Below are positions 1 to 9,650 of a stretch of DNA of 64,000 nt, one piece after another (within the stretch, counting starts at the first letter, position 1; each line of letters begins with the position of its first letter). The notes beneath the pieces were generated by a model. That model did not search any database. It saw only the letters and a program-made list of their open reading frames with translations, and was not told the DNA's origin. A program made the translations under genes and the position numbers. Source of the stretch: SIG452 sp045631485 (lineage in GTDB: Bacteria; Bacillota; Clostridia; UMGS1840); NCBI GenBank assembly GCA_045631485.1, contig JAZQUU010000034.1, positions 38,879 to 102,878 of the forward strand, read 5' to 3'.

Positions 1-2543
1 ATAAAGTCATGAGCAGGAACGAAAGTTCTTGCAGAGGTTTCTTCGGTATCTTCCACATAAGTGAAGCTTACTTCTTTTAAGTAGAAGAAGCCGGAGCCTT
101 CATTCTGAACCCATACATTGTTCACGCCTTCATTCAGATATACACAGTCACCGGAGAAGGTTCTGTAGTTATCGGGGCTGGTAACGTGATGTACGGTTGC
201 AATAGAACGGTCGGTTTTTACGTTGATATCAACTTCGCCGTTGTAAACTGCTGCGGTGGTAGCTACCTGATAGTAACCTTCCACTTTTGCATTCAGTTCA
301 AATCTCATCCATTCGCCAGGTACTAATTCAGCGGTCAGATAATTTTCGTTGTTGTTCAGGGAAGGACCGGTTAAGTCGGTTCTGGTTAAGAAGTAGTCCA
401 CGTTTCTCACGTCGGTGATTGCATCTCTTGCAGGTCTGATAGACAACGGTTTGGGAGGTGCAAGTTTTAAGTCTTCCATGGTAATGGAAGCTGCTTCTTC
501 TTCAGTTAACTGAACGAAACGAACTTCGTGTAATACCTGATGGGTATGAGCGGTGAACACTTCCACAAAGTTGGTGCCTTCTGCTAAGTAAACATACTGA
601 TAAGCGCCGTCAGCGTCTTTGTTACGCCAGGAACCCCAGTCATCTGCATAAGCAGTAGCCAGCTGTGCACGATAGGTTTCGTTTACATCAACGGTACAAA
701 GCGGATACGGAGAGCTTATAGTACCACCGATATTTGCTTCCACTCTGTAAATACCGGGGAAGAATACTTCCACTTCGTACTGAACGGAAGAACCTGCGTA
801 CTGAACGATTGCCTGACCATTGTCATAACCCCAAACAAAGTATCCGGAACCGGTGGTGCCAACGATATCTTTGGAAGGAATGATGGAAATGTCGTAAGCT
901 TCTTCGGGTAAATCGTTTACATTTTCTCTCTGGCTTAAATAATCGTTGGAATTATTCAGCTGATAGAAGGTTGCGCTGATAAAATCAGTACCGTTAGAAC
1001 CGGTTGCGGTGATGATGTTATCACCTTCGGACAGATAGATGTACTGAGGATCTAATTCGTCTAAATCAAAGGTAACATAATCCAAATCCTGGGTAGTTAA
1101 GGTTAAGGTGCCGTCACCTTCTGCAACAGCTTCCACTAAGTACATACCGGAAGCGGGAGCGGTGATGGTGTATGCTGCCCAAATATCGTTGGACAGGTCA
1201 AAACCGTTTTCAGTATAAGGAATGTTTAAGAACAGCTCATCAAATTCGGAACCAACATTGTATCCGTCGGTACCGGAGGTATAAGCGCCGGTCCAGTCAC
1301 CACAGTCACGAACGTTACCGGTCCAACCATCGGGCCAAATGCTGGTGGTGTCATCGTCGGTGCCAACGTACTGCATGTAAGAATCGTTGTTGTTTAAGCC
1401 ACCAAAGTCGTTTTCAAAGTAAACGATGCCGTTGGGACCTGCATTATAAATGGTGATTTCGTTGGAACCTGCCTGTAAGTACAGGAAATCGTCAATATTT
1501 AAGCTTGCATTGTTGGACCAGGTTGCAGCCCAGGAGTTTAAGTTTTTCACATTGTATTCTGCATAGTAGTTAACGCCGTCAACGTTGTTAATCATCTGCA
1601 GGGTAGTTGCACCGCCTGCGGTACCAACTTTTACCTGTGCAGCATAAACGCCGGAGGTTGCAATGTTATTTAAGGTGTAGGTTGCGGAAGAACCTGCGGG
1701 CAGGTACACACCATTGTTCTGACCCTTGGAGGGGAAAGAACCGGTTTCGCCAACCATCCCCCAGTCAGTACCGAATAATTCAGTACCTTCATCGGAAGAC
1801 ATATTGAGCATATAACCTTCGATGGTTAATGCATCTTCATCAAAGTTAACGTCGGGATGATTTTCCACAACGCCGTCCCATCCTTCGGGGAAATATACCT
1901 TGGGAGTGGGAGTGGGTTCGGGAGTGGGAGTGGGTCTCAAAGAGGGATCCTCTAAATCAGAAGCTAATTTAACTAAGGGTAAATAATCTAAAGATTTTTC
2001 TGCGCCGGATGCATTTAATGCACCAAAGTCAATGCAGGAAAGAATAGCATTATTGTCGCCAACTAACTGTACTTTAATGGTATTTTTACCTTCTTTTAAG
2101 TAAATCAGCTGGTCCTGGTTACAACCGGAGCTCCAGCTACCCTGGGTAATATGGAATTCTGCAGCATAACCTTCTTCGGTGGTTACCTGATAAGTGATGG
2201 GAAAGCTGTTTGCCCAGTCGGTTTTCATCTGCATTACATAAACGCCGGTGTAAGGCATATCAACATCGAAATAAGCCCAGTCACCATGTACCATTACAAA
2301 GTAACCGTTTCCACCCCAAGGAGCGGAAGAGGATGCCTGATAGTCAACACCTGCAACTGCAGCGTCGCCATTGCGGATTGCCGCTTTAATGTTACCTACA
2401 GTGGAGGTATAACCATTTTTGTAAGCAGCGTCTGCACTGTTGTAGGAACCTGCGAATGCAGGAGTTGCCGCGAATACATTTGTGAAGCTTACCATGCTGA
2501 GTAACATACAGATGGTTAAGCAAATGCTAATAAGTTTTTTCAT
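1..2543 (-). CDS. Secreted multi-CBM-like protein, 3' end outside window
   Basis: Truncated by the window edge: about 847 codons are present and the frame is open to base 1. It starts at ATG 2543 with a signal peptide (basic MKK, hydrophobic core, likely cleavage after FAA near residue 26). At least five similar beta-sandwich-type modules follow, each with a YLxxGxN motif (YLKEGKNTI at residues 148-156, then YLQAGSNEI, YLSEGDNII, YLAEGTNFV, YLNEGVNNV). This motif is typical of CBM6/CBM35-like galactose-binding folds. A Thr-Pro linker (residues 204-214, PTPTPEPTPTP) separates the first module from the rest. It lies downstream of the SLH/beta-helix protein and the ABC importer, so a polysaccharide-binding or -degrading surface role is inferred. 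Any catalytic or SLH domain would be in the missing C-terminus. Exact CBM families cannot be assigned by eye. Confidence 0.8.
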   Translation of the reverse strand, partial: MKKLISICLTICMLLSMVSFTNVFAATPAFAGSYNSADAAYKNGYTSTVGNIKAAIRNGDAAVAGVDYQASSSAPWGGNGYFVMVHGDWAYFDVDMPYTGVYVMQMKTDWANSFPITYQVTTEEGYAAEFHITQGSWSSGCNQDQLIYLKEGKNTIKVQLVGDNNAILSCIDFGALNASGAEKSLDYLPLVKLASDLEDPSLRPTPTPEPTPTPKVYFPEGWDGVVENHPDVNFDEDALTIEGYMLNMSSDEGTELFGTDWGMVGETGSFPSKGQNNGVYLPAGSSATYTLNNIATSGVYAAQVKVGTAGGATTLQMINNVDGVNYYAEYNVKNLNSWAATWSNNASLNIDDFLYLQAGSNEITIYNAGPNGIVYFENDFGGLNNNDSYMQYVGTDDDTTSIWPDGWTGNVRDCGDWTGAYTSGTDGYNVGSEFDELFLNIPYTENGFDLSNDIWAAYTITAPASGMYLVEAVAEGDGTLTLTTQDLDYVTFDLDELDPQYIYLSEGDNIITATGSNGTDFISATFYQLNNSNDYLSQRENVNDLPEEAYDISIIPSKDIVGTTGSGYFVWGYDNGQAIVQYAGSSVQYEVEVFFPGIYRVEANIGGTISSPYPLCTVDVNETYRAQLATAYADDWGSWRNKDADGAYQYVYLAEGTNFVEVFTAHTHQVLHEVRFVQLTEEEAASITMEDLKLAPPKPLSIRPARDAITDVRNVDYFLTRTDLTGPSLNNNENYLTAELVPGEWMRFELNAKVEGYYQVATTAAVYNGEVDINVKTDRSIATVHHVTSPDNYRTFSGDCVYLNEGVNNVWVQNEGSGFFYLKEVSFTYVEDTEETSARTFVPAHDF

Positions 2544-2604
2544 AAGTCTGATGTCCTTTCTTTTTTTGCTTGTTTTTAGTGTTATCCACAAAAATAGTAG
2601 GAGA

Positions 2605-2690
2605 CATCGTAAAGGATGTAAAACTTTTGTTGTGATGCCTCCTTACCCTCGGGAATCCGAAGGTAAGGAAGCTTTGCATTCTTACGATAG
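2605..2690. repeat. Long intercistronic palindrome
   Basis: Between two leftward secreted-protein genes lies a nested inverted repeat. The outer arms are ATCGTAA (2606-2612) with TTACGAT (2682-2688), continuing after a small internal loop as GATGTAAA with TTTGCATT. The inner hairpin is CCTTACC (2641-2647) with GGTAAGG (2662-2668), extended through TCGG/CCGA around a GAAT loop. There is no T-run, so it is not a classical terminator. It could be an mRNA-stabilising or processing structure or a small repeat element. Function unknown. Confidence 0.5.
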
Positions 2691-2712
2691 TCCTTAAAAT
2701 TTTGAACTATAA

Positions 2713-5700
2713 TTATTTCGCAGTGAAACGATGTAAAACGGTGGTCGCTTCTGCTCTGGTCAAAGTGTTTGCGGGACGGAATGCGCCGTCTTCGTAACCT
2801 TCGATCAATTCCAGTTCAATTGCGCCGAATACTGCGTTTTTGTACTGGCTGCTGATTGCATCTTCATCGTTGCAGTAGCCTTTGTCAACCACGATAGAGT
2901 AGTTACCGCGTCTTGCTTTATATGCTCTCATCACGATATCAGCAAAACGTTCTCTGGAAACGAGAGCATCGGGTTCGTCAACAGAAGTTAACATACCCAG
3001 TTCTGCTGCCTGAACTTTCCAATCGGTATCATCAGCAGATTTGTTTAAGGTTCTTAAGGTAATCATACAAGCCTGATGTAAGCTTACGGTATCATTGGGA
3101 CCGAAGGTTCTTTCATCATAACCTTTTACATAACCAGCATCAGCCATGTCTAAAATGGTGTAGTATGCCCAGTGACCGTCGATATCCTGGAAGCCATTTT
3201 CGTAACGTGCTAACAGAGTTGCCTGGTCAATGATTTTACCTTCATCATAGTTGGGGTCGTCTTTTACAACTTTACCGCTGTCTAATTTGAAACCACCAAC
3301 CATGGAGTCGTTACCACGAACTTCCACTTTCAGCACGTGTTCACCTTTGGTTAAGTAAACGGTGCCAATTTCGAATTCGGATAATGCCCAGCTACCACGG
3401 GTAATCAAGAAGTCCTGAACAACAACTTCGCCGTCTAAGTAGATACCCTGAGTACATTCGGGACCGCCGGTCCAACCGTCAGATGCACGGATGTACAGTT
3501 TGTAGTTACCTTCTTCTTTTACGTCAACATTGAAGGATACCCATTCACCGGGATGAGTGTCACCTAAGTGACCGCCGGGATATACGGTGGGTTTCGCATG
3601 GGTGATTTCGTTAAAGTCGTCATATTCTTCAGCTAATACCCAACGGTTGGTGTCTAACACTTCGCCGGTATCATATCCATTGTTTGCATAACGATCCCAA
3701 GCGATAACTCTCCATTCGGGATATTCAGCTTCTTTTAACAGATATTTGTACTGAGCTTCAACACCTGCTTCAGCCATAACTTTCTGAGCAGGTTCAGGCC
3801 ATTTGCCGTCTAATACTTTTACAGTGTTGATTTCTTCGTTGTAGAAGTTGTTATCATCGATAACACCGTATTCAGCAGAGAAACCGCTGTTGGGGTTATC
3901 AATGTAGTTGTTGATTGCTTTGTTCCATCTTAACAGCGCGCCTGCACGGAAATACAAGGGGCTTTCTGCTCTCTGGATAACGTTACCTTCTGCGGTAAGG
4001 AAAGCAGAACACTGGTCAAGATAGATACCTCCACGCCAGTCGCCTGCGTCTACTAAGTGGTTGAAGCTGATGGTGGAATCAGGCATCCAACCTAAGGTGT
4101 AAACGTGCGCACCGTCATGGTTTCTGTGAGTTACGTTTTCAATGTAGTTATGAGTTACATGGATGTTTCTAACTTCTTCAGGTCTCCATACACCCCAACC
4201 CCAACCAACGGAAACACCGGTATAGGGAACGTCTCTTAAGTCGTTGTGAGTGAATACGGTGTCAGCGATGTAGTAAATCGCAACACCTGCGGAACCACAC
4301 TGTTCGTATGCTGCACGGCGGAATACGTTATTTTTGATTAAGATGTTGTCACAACGTTCTTCGCCGTCGGGCAAAGTTTCTTTATGGCTGTGGTCCCCTG
4401 CTACTAAAGCGGTGGAAGCGATATCGATAAATAAGTTACCGATAACGTTGGTGTAGTGAACACCGTTGTCTAAGTTTAAGCCGTTGGCACCTAAACAAGA
4501 GAATTCACAGTTTTTAATGTCGATGTATTCAGCAAAGTTAATGGTAACGTTTGCTTCTTTCATCACTTCGCGATACCAAACTGCATCATCGGTAGATGCA
4601 ATGATTAATTCGTCAGTCTGGTTTTCAACAACACCTTCATCGGACATTTTGTTGTATGCACCGTATTTGAAGGTAATGTTGTTGAATTCAACATTTGCCA
4701 CTTTAGACTGCATGGTGCTACCTTTCATGGTCAGCAAGCTGTCATTCACAGGTGCCCATACATCAGCAGTGGTCATATCTTCCTGGTCGTAGGGATAGTA
4801 GTAGATTTTTTTGGTTACTTTGTTGTAGTAGAATTCGCCGGGTTCGTCCAATAATTCGAAAGCATTTTCGATGGTGAACACGTCGGAGGGGTCAATCTGT
4901 AAGTGAGATGCCACTAAAGTGGTAGCGGTTGCCCATACAGGCTGATGCATTTTGAAGGTAACCACTTTACCATCGTTCACGATAGAATCAACGGGAGTTC
5001 TCTGAGTGGTCCATAATATAGGCCAAACAATCATAACATCTTCCGGATTGGTGAATTCTTTGGGGAAGTTGGTTACAGAAATCTGGAAACCGTCGGAGTT
5101 ATATTTGCTTCCTTCAATTTTGTAAAGACTGTTCATCGCGTACTGATAACGGCTTCTCGCCTGCACTGCAGGGAATTCGTTAATGTACAGATGTCTTACA
5201 TATTCGGTACCCAGATGGCTTGCATCAGCAACCCAGATGGGGGATCCTTCCTGTTTTTCCCAACCGGTAATCTGTTTACCACCGTTCATAACAGGGGGAT
5301 TTAATAAATCGTCACCTTTGTAGATAACTTTGTAACCGTTACGGCCGCTGATTTTTTCGTCCATCTGGATTTCGGTCATAACAGGATAGTTACCACCTGC
5401 AAAATGAACTACGATATCGCCGTCCATTTCCAGAGTGTATTTTGCAACTTCTTCGTTTGCTCTCTGCCAGGTTGCAAAGGGAGCAGCTTTAGAACCGTCA
5501 TTATCGTCACTTCCGTTGGGAGCCACATAAATGTCTTTGTAAACATTTGCCAGCAGCTTCACTTCTTCTTCGGTGGATTCTTCGATAGGTTCTTTCAAAT
5601 CTTCTAATTTGTAGCTTTCTGCATCGGTTTCAACAAGCTTGATGTAGTCTAAGGTTGCGCTCTTTTCGGGGCAAACCAGTTTCAGTTTGTATTCACCTTT

Positions 5701-6657
5701 TGCCAACCAAACGGTTGCAGCTTCGTAAGTATCACGATAAGCGGTTGCGGCAAAATCAGCCATTCCCAGCTCAACGTCATTTAAGTATGCAGTTACGGTA
5801 CTGTTTTTGGTTGCGTTATACTGCAGAGAATATGCGCCTGCATTTTCAACGTTCACAGTGTAGGTAACAAATTCATTGGGTTTTAAGTTTACGGTAGTTC
5901 TTTCGAAAGTTTCCCAGTAACCTTCAACGTTCTGTTCATCACAATCTTCGGTGGTGATGTCCATGGTAGCTTTTTTTCTGATATCGCCGTTGTTACCATT
6001 GTTTTCACCATCTAAAGAATAGTAGTTATCAACGTCAAAGTCTTCTGCCTGAATTCTGGTGGGCAGATAGTGGAAACGGTATGCACCGCTGGTGGGAGCC
6101 AGGTCGATGTTGTTTTTCACGCCCATGTATTCGAAGGTTAATTCGTAAATGTTGGCACCTGCACCGGTGTGCTGTGCTTTAATTACGTGAGTACCTTCGG
6201 TTAAATCAACGGTAGCAACTTTGCCGCTCCAGAAGTTGGTCCAGTTTCCGCTGGCGGGAACCTGACCGGAACCGCAAGATACACCATCAACAAAAATCTC
6301 GAAGTTTACGCCATACATTGCTGCCGCACTTGCATATACATCGTAAGTACCGGTTTTGGTAACATTAACGGTGTACTGATACCACATCGGAGGCATAGAA
6401 CCCATATGGAGTAAGGGGCTTGTGTAGAAGTTCAAAGTAGCGTCGTCACGGTACTTAACCGCCCACGCTTCCGGCTGACCTGCCATTCTTGAGTGGCCCA
6501 CACCGGGACCACCCAAGTCGAAGTCTGCAAAATTGATTTTGCCCGGAAGACTATGCTGTTTGAAGGGTTTTGCTTCTTCTGCCTGTGCTACGATAGCTAA
6601 GCTAAGTAACATCAGCATCGCTAAGAGCAGACAGAGAGATTTTTTCAATAACTTCAT
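2713..6657 (-). CDS. Surface-anchored CBM / right-handed beta-helix / SLH protein
   Basis: A 1314-residue exported protein. The signal peptide covers about residues 1-26 (ends AQAEE). Two CBM-like modules occupy roughly residues 30-340 (motifs TVDLTEGTHVIKAQ and WLAKGEYKLKLV). Next comes a DUF1565-like entry (DIYVAPNGSDDNDGS) leading into a long parallel beta-helix (about 375-950) of the pectate-lyase/polysaccharide-lyase/GH type. A third CBM-like module (YLTKGEHVLKVE) follows, and SLH motifs occupy the C-terminal ~150 residues (DGHWAYYTILDMADAGYVKG, LIEGYEDGAFRPANTLTRAE). SLH domains bind secondary cell-wall polymer, so it should be displayed on the surface. GAGGAAG precedes ATG 6657. It follows the solute-binding protein by 50 bp, so it probably acts on the glycan that the importer takes up. 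Catalytic activity and substrate cannot be read from sequence. Confidence 0.85.
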   Translation of the reverse strand: MKLLKKSLCLLLAMLMLLSLAIVAQAEEAKPFKQHSLPGKINFADFDLGGPGVGHSRMAGQPEAWAVKYRDDATLNFYTSPLLHMGSMPPMWYQYTVNVTKTGTYDVYASAAAMYGVNFEIFVDGVSCGSGQVPASGNWTNFWSGKVATVDLTEGTHVIKAQHTGAGANIYELTFEYMGVKNNIDLAPTSGAYRFHYLPTRIQAEDFDVDNYYSLDGENNGNNGDIRKKATMDITTEDCDEQNVEGYWETFERTTVNLKPNEFVTYTVNVENAGAYSLQYNATKNSTVTAYLNDVELGMADFAATAYRDTYEAATVWLAKGEYKLKLVCPEKSATLDYIKLVETDAESYKLEDLKEPIEESTEEEVKLLANVYKDIYVAPNGSDDNDGSKAAPFATWQRANEEVAKYTLEMDGDIVVHFAGGNYPVMTEIQMDEKISGRNGYKVIYKGDDLLNPPVMNGGKQITGWEKQEGSPIWVADASHLGTEYVRHLYINEFPAVQARSRYQYAMNSLYKIEGSKYNSDGFQISVTNFPKEFTNPEDVMIVWPILWTTQRTPVDSIVNDGKVVTFKMHQPVWATATTLVASHLQIDPSDVFTIENAFELLDEPGEFYYNKVTKKIYYYPYDQEDMTTADVWAPVNDSLLTMKGSTMQSKVANVEFNNITFKYGAYNKMSDEGVVENQTDELIIASTDDAVWYREVMKEANVTINFAEYIDIKNCEFSCLGANGLNLDNGVHYTNVIGNLFIDIASTALVAGDHSHKETLPDGEERCDNILIKNNVFRRAAYEQCGSAGVAIYYIADTVFTHNDLRDVPYTGVSVGWGWGVWRPEEVRNIHVTHNYIENVTHRNHDGAHVYTLGWMPDSTISFNHLVDAGDWRGGIYLDQCSAFLTAEGNVIQRAESPLYFRAGALLRWNKAINNYIDNPNSGFSAEYGVIDDNNFYNEEINTVKVLDGKWPEPAQKVMAEAGVEAQYKYLLKEAEYPEWRVIAWDRYANNGYDTGEVLDTNRWVLAEEYDDFNEITHAKPTVYPGGHLGDTHPGEWVSFNVDVKEEGNYKLYIRASDGWTGGPECTQGIYLDGEVVVQDFLITRGSWALSEFEIGTVYLTKGEHVLKVEVRGNDSMVGGFKLDSGKVVKDDPNYDEGKIIDQATLLARYENGFQDIDGHWAYYTILDMADAGYVKGYDERTFGPNDTVSLHQACMITLRTLNKSADDTDWKVQAAELGMLTSVDEPDALVSRERFADIVMRAYKARRGNYSIVVDKGYCNDEDAISSQYKNAVFGAIELELIEGYEDGAFRPANTLTRAEATTVLHRFTAK

Positions 6658-6707
6658 ATATTCTTCCTCTTAATTTCTATTGTGTAATAAATTTGTGTGA
6701 ATTGTGA

Positions 6708-8654
6708 TTAGATGGCACCCAGAGCTTCCATGTAGGGAACTGCTGCTGCGGTACAAGCATCTTCGAATGCATCGATATCAACGATACCTTTCATGGTGTT
6801 TTCCAGATCAGCCCATCTAGCTTCGAATTCGCCGGGTTTAGCACCTAAAGCGATACGGGTTTTGGATTCCCACTGTTCTCTGGTGGACCAGAATTCAACA
6901 ACTTCGGGAATATCAGCATAGATAGAAGCCCAAATCTGAGTGGGCGGATAAGCTACAACGTTTTTAACGTGTTCACTTTCAGGCGGGAATCTGAAGCCGC
7001 CGTCGCCGGTTTCACCATAGTAGTATGCTCTGTTTAAGATTAAGGGGTTGTAGTTGGTGGTGTTGATGGGATATACGGGGAATCCGGAACCGGAGGTATC
7101 ACCGAAGCCTAAAGTTTCACCATCTTTTAATGCGTTGGAATCGCCTTCTAAGAAGTACTGGTTGAATCTTTCGTCATTGAATTTTCTGATGGTTCTGCCG
7201 GTTTCAGGATCGGTTTCTTCGTGCCAGATGTCAGCGGACATATCCTGGGGACCCCAAGAAGCGATTTCTTCCCATTCGTTGGAGTACTGTTCGTCGATCC
7301 AGTTTAAGTACTGGTAAACGTCAGCTTCGCTCATGGTGGTGGTTAAAGCTAAAGAGTTCATCCACATAGATCTTTCGGTGAATGCAGGATATCTGGGATC
7401 GTTGGGGATCTGCATAATGAAGGGACGATATCTGAAGGGTTTGCCCATTTCTTCTAACTGGTCGTTTAAGTTACCAACCTGGTTAAAGCTGTTAACAGCA
7501 GCAATTGCGTACTGACCGTTCATAACTTTTTCCTGATATAAGTTGGTGGGCTGTGCTAAGGATTCGGATTCGATAACTTCGTCGTTTAACATCTGGTTCT
7601 GCAGTCTTGCAGATTCTTTCACGATGTCAGACAGTAAGAATAATTCGTAACGTTTGGTCTGCCAGTTGATAGTACCGGAATAGCAATGGTTTTTGTAGCC
7701 CATTAATTCGGAACCAAACTGAGTTAATGCTAACCAGTTGTCACCACCGTTGTAACCGAAGGGATATACGGTTTTGCCGTCAACTTTGTAGTTTTTCGCC
7801 TGAATAGCGTACATAAAGTCAACTAACTGTTCGGTAGAGTAAATCGGGACATCCAGCATGATATCGCCTAAGGGAGCGTTGGTTTCTTCTAAGATTGCTA
7901 CTAATTCGTCGTAAGATTTTGCATTGGGGAAGAAGTCTCTTAAAATGTCGTCACGAACATATAAGCACTGAGTAGATAAGAAGGTAACGTCAGTTTCATA
8001 TTTTAACTGAGTTTCTCTGATGTACTGAACGTCTTCTTCGGGATATGCGGTGAAGTCGGGAGCGGTGTATTCCACGCCATTGTAAGTCATTTTACCGGTG
8101 TAGGGTTCGTCATAGCTTACATGGATGTTGTAAGGAATACCGGTGATGTAGGTTTCGCCGTCTTTGGTAACGGTGAAAGCTTCCCAACATTCAGCGGGAG
8201 TTCTTGCCCACAGGTTGGGAGCAACTTTCTGAATCACTTCGGGATCTAAGTGATACAGAACGTTCATTTCGTCTAATTTGTTGAAGTGTGCAGGACCCTG
8301 GAAAGCGCCACAGAACACAACGTCGGGCATGTTTTTACCGGTTACAAGTCTGGTCAGCTTAGCATCCCAGGAACCGTTATCATTACCGTAGATGTTTTTA
8401 TAAACAACGTTGGTTTTTGCTTCCAGCCAGTCAGCTGTTAAATCGGTGAAGCCCAGGTCTGCGCCCATAGCAAAGTCAGTACCCTGAGTGTTCCAACCGA
8501 TGATTTCGAGTACTCTTTCGGGAACGATGTAGTTACCGTTTTCATCGAATTCAACGGATGCTCCCTGTCTCTGTTTGCTGCCGCCGCAAGCAGCCAGAGA
8601 AAGAGCCATAGTTACTGCCATCAGTAACGCAAGGATTCTTTTCATGGTTTTCAT
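6708..8654 (-). CDS. Extracellular solute-binding lipoprotein, LplA/YtcQ type
   Basis: A 648-residue lipoprotein: the lipoprotein signal peptide has lipobox LAAC with the acylated Cys near residue 23, followed by GGSKQ. The length and a large aromatic-rich mature domain match the oversized family-1 binding proteins (LplA/YtcQ/YesO-like) that accompany LplB/LplC permeases in Gram-positive polysaccharide loci. It would capture oligosaccharides outside the membrane and deliver them to the two permeases encoded immediately upstream. Start ATG 8654 has AGGAG with 8-nt spacing. No ATPase gene is present, as is usual for this class, which uses a shared MsmX-type ATPase encoded elsewhere (known for the family, inferred here). 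Confidence 0.9.
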   Translation of the reverse strand: MKTMKRILALLMAVTMALSLAACGGSKQRQGASVEFDENGNYIVPERVLEIIGWNTQGTDFAMGADLGFTDLTADWLEAKTNVVYKNIYGNDNGSWDAKLTRLVTGKNMPDVVFCGAFQGPAHFNKLDEMNVLYHLDPEVIQKVAPNLWARTPAECWEAFTVTKDGETYITGIPYNIHVSYDEPYTGKMTYNGVEYTAPDFTAYPEEDVQYIRETQLKYETDVTFLSTQCLYVRDDILRDFFPNAKSYDELVAILEETNAPLGDIMLDVPIYSTEQLVDFMYAIQAKNYKVDGKTVYPFGYNGGDNWLALTQFGSELMGYKNHCYSGTINWQTKRYELFLLSDIVKESARLQNQMLNDEVIESESLAQPTNLYQEKVMNGQYAIAAVNSFNQVGNLNDQLEEMGKPFRYRPFIMQIPNDPRYPAFTERSMWMNSLALTTTMSEADVYQYLNWIDEQYSNEWEEIASWGPQDMSADIWHEETDPETGRTIRKFNDERFNQYFLEGDSNALKDGETLGFGDTSGSGFPVYPINTTNYNPLILNRAYYYGETGDGGFRFPPESEHVKNVVAYPPTQIWASIYADIPEVVEFWSTREQWESKTRIALGAKPGEFEARWADLENTMKGIVDIDAFEDACTAAAVPYMEALGAI

Positions 8655-8709
8655 AATGTTTTCTCCTTTTTATATGTATTTTATTTTTACAAAATAATTG
8701 AGAAGATTT

Positions 8710-8740
8710 TTTCCTATATTATATATAATAGTATAGGAAA
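8710..8740 (-). other. AT-rich intercistronic hairpin
   Basis: TTTCCTATA (8710-8718) pairs with TATAGGAAA (8732-8740) around an AT palindrome, in the 94-bp gap between the second permease gene and the binding-protein gene. On the transcribed strand no T-run follows. Hairpins here often protect or partially terminate operon mRNA so that binding protein and permeases are made in different amounts. That role is inference. Confidence 0.45.
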
Positions 8741-8748
8741 TTTTCGGA

Positions 8749-9636
8749 TTAACCTTTTACCGCACCAACATTGATACCTTTGATGAAGTATTTCTGCAAG
8801 AAGGGATACACCATCAGAATCGGTAAGGTGGTAACAATCAAGGTTGCTGCTTTTACGGTGTCACCGGTAACACGGGGAACATTCTGCCCTTTACTCATAG
8901 CAGACTGCATAGACATCTGGTTTGCAGTTTCTGCTTCTTTTACCAGACGCATCATTAAATACTGCAGAGTATGTAATTCGGGGTCGGTAACGTAAATCAA
9001 GGTAGAGGTCCAGTCGTTCCATGCACCAACGGATACCCACAACGCTACGCAGGCAACAACAGGTAAGGTCATGGGGAAGATAATTCTGAACATGATGATT
9101 AAATCGTTCGCACCGTCAATCTTCGCACTTTCTTCCATTTCGGGAGGCAGTTCCTGAAGATAAGAACGGATAATAATCATATTATAGAAGCCGAACAAAC
9201 CGGGAAGGATATATACCCAGAAGTTATCCAATAAGCCCATGTTAGAAATGTTGATGTAGCTGGGGATGGTACCAACGGGGATATAACCGGGTAACATTAA
9301 GAATAAAGTTAAGAATTTTCTGTAAGGTAATCCTCTTCTGGTCAGGCCGTATGCAGCTGCATAGGTTACCAGCAGAGCCAAGGTGGTGGCGCAGATAACT
9401 CTTAATACAGAAATTTTCGCCGCCTGCATAAAGGAGGGGTTAGAAAATAAGGTAACATAGTTTTCCCAGGTGAAATCTCTGGGGATGATGGTGATACCGC
9501 CTGCCATCGCATCTCTACCGTCGTTTAAAGAAATCGCTAACTGATTTAAGTACGGATAAACAGAGATGACGCAGATAAGTACCATAATGATGGCGTTAAC
9601 CACACTGAAGATTTTTTCTCCTAAACTTCTTTTCAT
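8749..9636 (-). CDS. Polysaccharide ABC transporter permease, YtcP/LplC type
   Basis: A 295-residue inner-membrane permease of the binding-protein-dependent transport family, LplC/YtcP/CUT1 type. Several transmembrane segments are evident (VVNAIIMVLICVISVYPYLN near the start, LALLVTYAAAYGL, and others). The cytoplasmic EAA loop is visible as PPEMEESAKIDGANDL, the ATPase docking site. Start chosen at ATG 9636, nine bases after AAGGAGG; an in-frame TTG at 9657 lies upstream of that site and is unlikely. The Shine-Dalgarno overlaps the stop codon of the upstream permease gene, indicating translational coupling. It pairs with that permease to form the channel for the LplA-type lipoprotein. Confidence 0.93.
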   Translation of the reverse strand: MKRSLGEKIFSVVNAIIMVLICVISVYPYLNQLAISLNDGRDAMAGGITIIPRDFTWENYVTLFSNPSFMQAAKISVLRVICATTLALLVTYAAAYGLTRRGLPYRKFLTLFLMLPGYIPVGTIPSYINISNMGLLDNFWVYILPGLFGFYNMIIIRSYLQELPPEMEESAKIDGANDLIIMFRIIFPMTLPVVACVALWVSVGAWNDWTSTLIYVTDPELHTLQYLMMRLVKEAETANQMSMQSAMSKGQNVPRVTGDTVKAATLIVTTLPILMVYPFLQKYFIKGINVGAVKG

Positions 9637-9650
9637 TTTGATACTCCTCC

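Noticed and set aside
2641..2668. Intrinsic terminator after the SLH/beta-helix gene
   Set aside because: A good hairpin but no T-run on the transcribed strand.
1172..2697. Plus-strand open frames of 66-117 codons
   Set aside because: They lie antisense to the exported CBM-like gene and its leader, lack ribosome-binding sites and have implausible compositions.
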